The position numbers and the translations under genes are program-made. The notes under the pieces were generated by a model, which saw nothing but the letters and a program-made list of their open reading frames with translations, was not told the origin of the DNA and did no database searches. From Phytophthora sp. 'mugwort' (taxonomy: Eukaryota > Oomycota > Peronosporomycetes > Peronosporales > Peronosporaceae): a stretch of DNA of 64,000 nt. The stretch covers positions 6,758,001 through 6,822,000 of the forward strand of contig JAUCEF010000005.1 of assembly GCA_033558025.1 (NCBI GenBank), written 5' to 3'. Numbering within the stretch: the stretch's first letter is position 1; the number at the start of each line of letters is the position of its first letter. Positions 56,201 through 64,000 of the stretch are shown piece after piece.

Positions 56201-58000
56201 AGCCGTCACCAGCAATCCCACACAAGAGACGCATCTTCCAGGGGAGGATGCTGTCAGCAGTCTACCTAGGATGAAGCACAGGCAGCCGGACGACTCTCGG
56301 ACTACAAGGTGCGCTACCTGACAAAGGCCAAGAGAAGCCAGAGACTCTGTGCACTTGTGAACTAGAGTAATACCTGAGCCCAGACGTTGCAACCATAAGG
56401 CCGACCAAGCCATTGTTTTCGGATGACACCAAGATATCCATAACATACAAAGAAGCCATGAAAGACGTGCTCTACTCCTCGAATTGTCGGACATCCATGG
56501 AGGAAGACATGGAGTCGCTGAATCGCCACGCTGTGTGGGTGCTGGTGCAGCATGCAAGTGCGGAGAGCAAGACGTCCATCATTACGAACAGATGGGTTAT
56601 GCTGCAGAATGACGAACACGGTATGGTAAAACGATTTTAAGCAAAGTTGGCCGTCCATGGATCCAAGCCGTTTTTCGGTATAAAATCGAATTACTCGAGA
56701 CCTATGCGCCAGTAATCGTATTGGATATGATTCGTGTGGCTATCTACTTCGACATCCAACGCGGTTGGGAGATACAGCAGTACGACATCAAGACAGCGTT
56801 TTTATATGGGACGCTCGACGATACAGAGTAGATGGAGCAGCCCATAGGGTTTGCAGCAAACGGCGAAGCCACAATCTGTCGACTGATCAAGTCGCTGTAC
56901 GGACTCAAGCAAGCAGCGATGGTGTGAAACCAGACGCTACACGTCCACTTGCTGGGATTGGCCTTAAGAGAATTGAAGCTGACTACGGTGTTGACGCAAG
57001 ATTCCAAAAAGGGGAGATTATAATGCTACTGATGGAATACGTCGATGGCATGCTTACGTTTCATGGATCCGCAAGACCTGTGCACAAAAAAAAGAGCAGC
57101 ACTAGGCCAGTCAAATACTTTACGGGGTAGAGGCGGTCATTGACAGACATGCATGGACAATGTTCGTCTCTCAATAAACATATGTCGAAGAGGTACTTTA
57201 GCATTTCAGAGCCACAGTGTTACAACACCAGAAGAAGGTGAGATTATTGAATTGGAGTCGAAGGAAGACCCACGAGAGGTGCAGTATTGCGAAAAAGTGA
57301 TAGCATTGTTTTTTTTTTTTCAATTTTTTGAGACCAGACCTGGCGCATGCGGTCTGCCGCCTAGACCAGTATAGACTGAGACGCATTACGGCCAAACGAA
57401 ACGAGTATAACGTTATTTATGGAAGACTACAGACTACGGACTAGTGCTTGTTGTGACCGAAAATCGTGCGGTGGACTGATGGTCTGCACTGATGCCGACT
57501 ATCCAAACGATGCAGAAGGTCAACGAATAACAGAGGATACGTGGCGCTGCTGAATGGAGCAACAGAATCACACGACACGCGCAAACAAGGAATAAACGCA
57601 CAAAGTACAATGGAAGCAGAATATATATTGCTGTGAGTTAGGGCGTACGACATATCCTGTACTACGCAACGAGCATTCGGTGCACGTACCACGGGTGATG
57701 CGCGACTACATAGCAGCGATCGTGCTTACAACCAAGCCAGGCAAGCATCCAAAGTCGAAAAAGATTGACAACAAGTACCAATTTATTCGGTTATTCACTA
57801 CGCGAGGAAATTACTCATCGATCACGGAACTGATCACATAATAGTGGCCACGATGACGAAGGGACTTGGGTGGGGGAAGTTTGAGAAGTTCCGCGAACTA
57901 CTCGCGCGTTCGTGAAGGATAAGGCAAACACTGCAGTGATAATGGTCACCCACTAGGAGAGTCCAGACAAAGGCATGCACAAACACGAGGGGAACACGAA
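53300..58000 (+). pseudogene. Copia 2 gag-pol remnants
   Basis: 53300-53758 is an open N-terminal gag part (TENAKDTGMATGPATDVATD). 53888-54240 has the UBN2 gag region: RYTAEFMQEGKSLHKYVADM, then SEARRILADHTDDGA. Integrase between 54400 and 56300 is hardly readable. RT starts at about 56450 (YKEAMKDVLYSSNCRTSMEE, NRWVMLQNDEHGMVKRF) and continues in other frames with QQYDIKTAFLYGTL (56780-56820) and ICRLIKSLYGLKQA. The catalytic box is YVDG instead of YVDD (about 57040). RNase H ends with MTKGLGWGKFEKFREL (57852-57899). Dozens of stops and shifts. Confidence 0.72.
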
Positions 58001-58253
58001 CCCGACGCGGTAATGTATTATCTAGGTGCGCGCAAACAGACAGTCTACCCTAAGTTAAGAAGCCACTGACGAGGAAGCGCGGAAAAGTGTCGCAGCGGCG
58101 CGAGTGCGAAATGTTGGAATGTCTAATGAAGACTATAAACGGCAAGATATGCGAGATGTTGGAAGATCCAACAAGAAAACGTCGGATTCCTCGAGCTAGG
58201 TCAGCACCGGGACCGCGCCAACGGAGTTTCCACTGCGGCAGCTACATAAAGGT

Positions 58254-58612
58254 GGTGTTAGTATCTTGAAGAGAGCAGACGTGACGAGCCAAGTGGAGTG
58301 TCGGAGAACGTGCCTGACCGCGTGCAATGAGGGTGGCTCGCCACAACCGCAATGTAAACTGTGCTGGCGTGTCCATTGTGAAATGGACACGTTCGTTGCA
58401 TAACTGATATCTAACCTAGCAGACTTAGTATAGTATAATATAAAACAGGGTGTGTGGAAGGGCGAGCGCAGGGGTAGGGATCACAGCATAAGAGGCATGG
58501 CACACAATCCCATCTTCCAGCCAAACCTCAAACTCGTCCAAGGCCAATGCTGCGGGAGCTGTTCTGGCACATCGGGTGGGTTGCCCTTAAGCGCTACACC
58601 TATAACACGCAT
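58254..58612 (+). repeat. 3' LTR of Copia 2
   Basis: Probably starts TGTTAGTATC after AAAGGTGG. It contains all of the segment shared with 52967-53278. The exact end near 58612 is uncertain. Confidence 0.75.
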
Positions 58613-58764
58613 GAGCAAAAAGAGAAAGAAGAAGCCTTTACGACAATACACAGCGTAGATTTCGTGATTCGTGCGCACCATGGTTAAACGAGGTAGGGAA
58701 CACAGATCGCAATAGCTCCGGACGAAGCGCGGTCGCAACTCTGCTCCAGTTATTTTGAAATGGC

Positions 58765-59514
58765 TCAACAAGTGTCCGGGACAAAATCACTAGGCAGAGA
58801 GATAAAAATAGTCAGCACCTGCGCTTCAAGTGCATACCCAGCATCCGCAAGTACGTAAAATTCCTCAGGAGAGGTGTTCCAAAAGCTGACTCCACTGAAG
58901 AACCATGGAGTCATGTGCGCTTCCTTCCGCGCCCGGATAAAAAAAAAACCTTCATTCTCCAGTCGCAACAAATGAGGACATTGCTTGCGACAAAATCCTT
59001 TGTGGTTGCGATAACGCTTCACGTCTTCGATTGGGATTGCAATGTTGAAATGAGTTCCATCGATGGCACACAAAGCTTCGTCAAAACTGGGATGACGTTT
59101 TGAACTCATTTGGGACATATATTGGCATCACCATCAGATCTTGTAAGGCTTGAACCATCGCACACACGTCGTGAAGCCGATATTTATGAATTGGTGAGTA
59201 TGCCAAATTGAAGAGAACTCCTTGACCTCGACACGTCGACGCTGTTCCAATCCAATGAAGAACACCATCTAGCACTTCTCGTGGATGCTGAAGCGAACTA
59301 CGAATATGGTGCTTACACACGCCGTACAGCGCGTCGAACGATTCAACGTCCATGCGGAATGGTCTCGAAGAGGTCGCCTATTTTGCGAGTTGTGAACGGC
59401 ATCGAAGAAGCGCTCCCCGGGGCCTGTTAAGAGCTCCAGCAGCCGTACAACCTTGCCATGTTCTTCTCTGCGCGTCTCGCGCTGCGTCGCTCCCAAGAGA
59501 ATTATAGCGATCAT
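58765..59514 (-). pseudogene. PIF/Harbinger transposase relic (DDE_4)
   Basis: 59353-59110 reads MDVESFDALYGVCKHHIRSS, LDGVLHWIGTASTCRGQGVL and HDVCAMVQALQDLMV, the region before the catalytic domain. 59118-58765 has CAIDGTHFNIAIP, with the first catalytic Asp in the family DGTH motif. It then has RYRNHKGF and YVLADAGYAL with the second Asp. The N-terminal piece 59514-59390 is poorly conserved. Frame changes at about 59110 and 58990-58960. The C-terminal part with the Glu is not seen. Confidence 0.7.
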
Positions 59515-59939
59515 GAAAAGCAGCAGTATTTTTGCATCGTTTATGTTCGTTACCGACTTTCATTCCTCTGCTTTATACGAGCACCCCCGACGCGAAGATG
59601 GTTCCGGCAACTGGTAGAGGCGGGTAACCCGATTTGATGGTGCAGCAAACCACGACGGGCCAGGCGGGTGAATTAAAGGCGCGTTGAAAGGAGATGACCT
59701 CCACGTGCTTCTCGGATTCGGATTAACCACAAGTAACGATTTATACACGGATGAGCGGCACGTTGAAGGTGAAGTCGGATTTAGCAAGACTTCCAAAAGA
59801 AAAGAAATATAGTTCTGTTAGTTAAGGAACAATCGGGGTAAAAGCTCGACTACCGGAGATAATGCAATAAAAAAATAGATAGGAAGCCACGCCATTCCCA
59901 TGTCAGTAGTACTAATCGATCTGCGTCGTGTCCATAATG
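59515..59939. other. Spacer between Harbinger and MULE relics
   Basis: A 78-codon minus-strand ORF (59796-59560) without known motif; otherwise nothing. Confidence 0.35.
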
Positions 59940-62632
59940 TCAACATTTTTGACACCAGCCGATAGTTTTACGCAACGCGTTCGGCAAGTTCCTGGAGCCC
60001 CAGATTCACGTTGCCGGTTGACATGTAAACCTTCCACAGATATCGACCATCGAGCTCGTCCCACGACTTGACTTGCCTAAGTAGGTCGGGTTCTTGACTA
60101 GCGTCATTTTGAGACTGGTGGTTCGATGATCCTCGAACCACCTTCCAATGAAGTAGCCTCGCAGGAACCGCGGTGAATAGCTTGATCAACTTATTCTCTT
60201 CGAACAACGAACTGTGTCGCTGGCCTTGCCTCATTGGGGTGCGTCGTTGGCGTTGACGGCCCGACGTTTACCTCACCGGCAGTGCTGCTAAAGCACCTCC
60301 AAAACTGAACCGCCCGACGAGGGCCATTCTTGCCAGCACATGGGGGCATAACCACCCGGTCGAGTAGAATGTATTGCAGTTGCAGAGAAATGAAGCTCGA
60401 ATGCGATCAATCTGTTCGGAGAAAGAGAAAAGCAGTCATTTTTACTAAATGAACAATCTTCGTTCAACTCATACTTGCAGGTGCTCTTACCTGTGCCGTT
60501 GGCCAAGTCTGCGAGTTGGTAAAAGCGCAATTGCCGAATTTTCTGTTATCCCCACAGTGTAGATCGAGAGGTACAACAATTCGGTGTCATCGACTGCACG
60601 ATTCTTCATAAGCTTGCCTCGATGTGAGTTGAGATAGCTGCATCGAACAAACAGACTTACAGACTATGGAGACCAAATATCCTGCGATGTAGAGGCCTCA
60701 CTTACACCCGTGCGCGTGTCAAATCAACCTCAGAGCCCGTACACCCTGGAGCAAAGGCACACGTGGACGAAATTGAACAGCACCATTCTCAGGCGACGAG
60801 CTTGCCTGACCCAGACCATCTCTTGTGGTAATTCCGTGGGGTCTCCGTTGGCAGCGTCTGAGCCTGTAGGACCAACTTGGATAACAACGGCCCTGCAAAA
60901 CAGAAAATAGTCGATAGTGTTAGACTTCAGATGCCACTAAAAAACAATAAAGTACTACCTTCTGCACAATGTCCACTAGTGCCTTTTGATATATGACTGT
61001 CGCATCGCAAAATTCCGGGAATGGAGTTGCTAACCACCAACGCTTTGAACGCTTGTTGACTCTCGATGCAGGAACATTTAATGACACGGTGGTGGGCTTC
61101 GATCGGGTTCTGCGAAGGGATAATGCCAGCCACTTTCGAGAACGTGATGTACCACGAGCACCAGGGCTCAGCAAGGTGCTGTTGCAGGAGCCACGACGAT
61201 AAGTCAGCCGAGCCATTTCGATCCAGAGCGGAATTAGCAGCTCCGAAAGCGCTTAAACTGCTCCTCGCTGCGCGCTTAGGCCCTGTTTCGGATCAAAGAC
61301 AGCACTTTAGCGTCGAAGAACTCTGACGTCTTGATTATCAGCACGCATTCCTTGGTCTTTCGTCAAAATGCGGCCAACAGTTGAGAAGGCTAATATCCGG
61401 CTAGACTGCATTGTACGCATTAGCGATGTAGGAAGCATGATCAAGGCTACCAAAAGCCAAATCCAAATCAACCCAAAAATGCGTGTGAAAACTGCCTAGT
61501 GACCCGAAAAAGCTTTCCGTAAGCAGATTGATGTTCTGCCCGAACGAACATGTACGCCCACGGAAGAAACGTTTCCAAGTAGCGGTTGGTGTAGTGGGTA
61601 CCATACGAACCCAAATCGACAAAGGTCCAGCCACCTACAGCATTTTTAAAGTTGGGGTTAGTAAAGGAACTATCGAAAGAAATCCAAAGCAGATACATAC
61701 CGAAGTGAAGCCAGTACGTGCCGTCAGTGGCATCAACCAATCCACCACTTCTCTGCGCGGATTGGCATTGAATGATGTAGCGGAAAAGAGCTCGGCTTGT
61801 GATAATTAACCCAAAGCAAGTCGATTCATTACCATCTTGCCCGACCACAACGTGCTCGAATAAGTCAAAAACCAAGGGTTCGTGCTTATCCACGTCTGTA
61901 TATGCGGCAATGCTGCACTGTCGGAGTCAGGATCGTACTGAGACCCCTAAAAAAACGCATTCGAGTTGGCACACATATGGGGAGCCCAGTTCATAAGGTC
62001 CACCGCATTTGCGATCTCCCAGCCTCCTAAAATACGGCGTGACACAACACGTATAATATCAGCATGCTGGCGACAATCCGACTGTACAGACACAACCCTA
62101 CAAGCAACGTACCCGCCATTGACTTTTTCGGGTGTGCCATTCTGTTCTTCAGTTGAGTGCTTGTCCAGTCGGGCTAGCAACTCAGCGTCTTCTGCGTGTT
62201 GCGTCTGCAAAATTTGTGGCATTTCAAGGGACCCGCACCACCCAAGAGAATATCGTCTGCTTTCCTCTTGAGTGATCGCTGAATACCAGCCTTCCACAGC
62301 TCCGATGCAAATCCCAGTGTGCTCTCCGCGCGCTCTTCAAGGGAGAACCGCAGTTCCGCCTTTACAATACGAACGTACTTTTCGCAATATTGGTGGGCAA
62401 TGCAGCGATAGACCGCCTTGTAGCTTGTACCTGACTTCCGTTATTATATGCGAAGGAAACGGTGGTCAGATATTTTTTTAAACACTTTCCTTCCGTCATA
62501 CGTTTCGTCGAATGATAACTCGTCTGAAAACGCATCGAACTCGTCTGAGTCGATGGGAGAACTGTTCCTCATTTTGCAAGAAGGATTCCCGACTGAAGGC
62601 AGAGCAAAAGCCCGGCTCGTCTGAACCAACAA
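59940..62632 (-). pseudogene. Mutator-like (MULE) transposase relic 2
   Basis: The N-terminus at 62632-62444 is acidic (SPIDSDEFDAFSDELSFDET). About 62297-61950 is the link region. 61893-61468 has the MULE catalytic core: GGLVDATDGTYWLHFGMYLL with the first Asp, then GGWTFVDLGSYGTHYTNRYL and LPWAYMFVRAEHQSAYGKLF. 61133-60927 has SQNPIEAHHRVIKCSCIES, with the catalytic Glu in the NPxE motif, followed by FKALVVSNSIPGILRC. Near 59950 a zinc-knuckle remnant reads KTIGWCQKC-stop-HYGHDADR, as at MULE C-termini. Several frame changes. A different subfamily from MULE relic 1. Confidence 0.68.
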
Positions 62633-63073
62633 CTTGTCTGTGTTTAGAACAACGAAGCGATCTCACGATTTGGATTGCTGGAGACAACTGGAATCTGATA
62701 ACTTACGCTGAACTCCCCCGAATTTGTCATCAACGCGGAGGTATCTGTTTTGAACGTGGAAGTCATCAGCAACCACGGGCCGGTCCTGGCGACTCAATAC
62801 GGGGGAAAGCTAAGGAGGGCCCGCCAGCTGGGGGGTGGGGAGGGGCTCAGAGAAAATGAACAATGCTAACACAAAACGCACATTATCGTCGGCATCGTTT
62901 GTCAGCGGATCTGCCGTTGCCGACGAAAATGGCTGCTCCGGCTTAGATGAAAGGTCGTTGAAACCACCACAAAAGAACAAGCTCTGAGCTTCATGTATCG
63001 TTCTGCTAAGTTGTCGTTCTGCTGGGTCCGGCCGCCGAACATTTGAAAATGTCGGCAGAGACACTGTTTCGAA
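62633..63073. other. Head-to-head spacer between two MULE relics
   Basis: Carries a 105-codon minus-strand ORF (63127-62810, SLPTFSNVRRPDPAERQLSR) of unknown nature that overlaps the start of the next MULE; probably a chance frame. Confidence 0.35.
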
Positions 63074-64000
63074 TTGTGTCCCCATCAGAGATGTCGTATG
63101 CCGGTCACGACCAAGCTGAGGCAGCACCGCACGCTTGGACGAATGCGCATGGCTTCAATGTATCCCGAAGACCACAAGGAAAAACAACAACGGCGTATTA
63201 GCAACTACGAATGCGACCGCTCGGGCAATCCAAAACAATACTCGCAAGCTTATCAACGAGGGCGTGCGTCCCAAGGGAAGGTCGAAGCGATATAAATTGT
63301 CCCTGAGAATATCGCACATGCCGTCATCAGAGAGGAATCGACAGGAGTGGGCAATTGTTCATACTGGAAACGGTAACGCTCTCCACAATCACAAGCCTTC
63401 CAGCGACGTTCGTATTCATGCTGCACACCGTCAGAGATCAGTTCATGCAGGTGCAAATACTAACTCAGAGACCTCTTTGCAAAGTTTGATTGAGGCCCAA
63501 TCTGCCGGTTGGGTTCCTGTTGCCAACATTTACGCCAAAGTTTTGGACCAACACCCTGAGTCATTGGTGCTTCCGAATGATATCGCCAATTCCAAGAATG
63601 CGGAACGTTGACGCGTGCCGGCAACGAATGCCCCTATGGAGGCCCTCTTTAAAGACCTCCACAATGATCGTTTCTTTACAGATTTGCGCTTTATCCACAG
63701 ACCCAACGTCTCAAGTATTGTGGCCGCACCCGGCAACGGCGAAGCTCTACAAGTCCAACTCGGACATTCTGGTAATGGATTGTACTTACAAGACGAACAA
63801 GTTTGACCTTCCCCTCCTGAACGTCATTGCGCTCACTGGACTGGACACAGTACTTCCTATCTGCCCGGCCTAACTTCCAGGTGAACAGAAGCCTGACTAC
63901 ATTTTGGCCCTAAATATGCTTCGTCTCGTGATGCTGGAATATGATGTTCCAGAACCTCGCGTGATTTTAACAGACAGGGATCAGGAGTTGATGAATGCTC
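63074..64000 (+). pseudogene. MULE transposase relic 3 (FAR1-like), runs off the window
   Basis: The N-terminal FAR1-type DNA-binding region (about 63080-63390) is in several frames: TNAHGFNVSRRPQGK, then EYRTCRHQRGID. 63390-63611 reads VRIHAAHRQRSVHAGANTNS and QSAGWVPVANIYAKVLDQHP. 63615-63700 reads NAPMEALFKDLHNDRFFTDL. The catalytic start is SDILVMDCTYKTNKFDLPLL (63753-63812) with the first Asp, then NVIALTGLDTVLPICPA, an in-frame TAA (63871-63873), and LPGEQKPDYILALNMLRLVM. The second Asp follows in LTDRDQELMNA at the edge. Frame changes plus nonsense: inactive as it stands. Confidence 0.72.

Larger units (their letters stand above)
52967..58612 (+). mobile_element. Ty1/Copia LTR retrotransposon 2, strongly degraded
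   Basis: Direct repeats at about 52967-53278 and 58254-58612 share GTAAACTGTGCTGGCGTGTC, CTTAGTATAGTATAATATAA and GGGAGCTGTTCTGG. They enclose plus-strand gag and pol remnants in Copia order. The left LTR lacks the first roughly 50 bases seen in the right one (TGTTAGTATCTTGAAG...), so the element was cut at its 5' end. A purine-rich AAAGGTGG stands before the right LTR. Confidence 0.8.

Noticed and set aside
60117..60142. GGTTCGA-containing hairpin as a tRNA T-arm
   Set aside because: No acceptor, D or anticodon stems can be built around it.

Overview
The window looks like nuclear DNA of a plant-pathogenic oomycete of the Peronosporales (Phytophthora or downy-mildew type). Support comes from four things. 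Housekeeping genes carry many short GT-AG introns of about 65-90 nt. Two degenerate pieces of a WY-domain, RXLR-class secreted effector are present. The transposon set (Copia, tyrosine-recombinase retroelement, Tc1/mariner, pogo, MULE, hAT, piggyBac, PIF/Harbinger) fits these genomes. A Ser/Thr/Ala-rich secreted protein of oomycete style is also there. The species cannot be told from the sequence alone.

Layout. Positions 1-8.6 kb form a compact gene block: an SLC25 mitochondrial carrier (minus, runs off the left edge), an 11-exon mitochondrial cation-diffusion-facilitator metal transporter (minus, one GC-AG intron), an Ssn6/Cyc8-like TPR corepressor (plus), and a Peter Pan/Ssf1 Brix-domain ribosome-assembly factor (minus). 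I resolved the exons of all four by reading the splice sites. After about 9.9 kb almost everything is transposon. The order is: small secreted Ser-rich ORFs (9.9-10.8 kb); a Tc1/mariner element with intact inverted repeats and TA target (11.3-12.8); two broken pogo-type transposases with an internal palindrome (13.1-15.8); a Tc1 relic (16.4-17.1); a MULE (17.5-19.3); a JmjC-like pseudogene (20.6-21.5); a third pogo transposase (24.3-25.8); a tyrosine-recombinase (DIRS-like) retrotransposon (about 27.8-33.0) flanked by the two halves of a WY effector relic; and a Copia element with both LTRs (34.1-39.6).

The rest holds a short mariner-derived non-autonomous element (40.6-41.2), a hAT relic (41.6-44.0), a decayed fragment of pyruvate phosphate dikinase (44.1-45.2), one long intact polytopic membrane-protein gene (45.8-48.1), a piggyBac-like element with TTAA target and 14-bp inverted repeats (48.4-52.7), a second very degraded Copia element (53.0-58.6), a PIF/Harbinger relic (58.8-59.5), a minus-strand MULE (59.9-62.6), and a plus-strand MULE that runs off the right edge.

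How it works together. Only five or six genes look functional for the cell: the four at the left, the membrane protein at 45.8-48.1 kb, and perhaps the secreted Ser-rich protein. The remainder is a nest of mostly dead mobile elements, the gene-poor repeat-rich compartment in which effectors of these pathogens usually sit. The most interesting items are the DIRS-like insertion that appears to split one effector gene in two, and a triplicated intron-plus-24-nt-microexon unit inside the piggyBac-like transposase gene.
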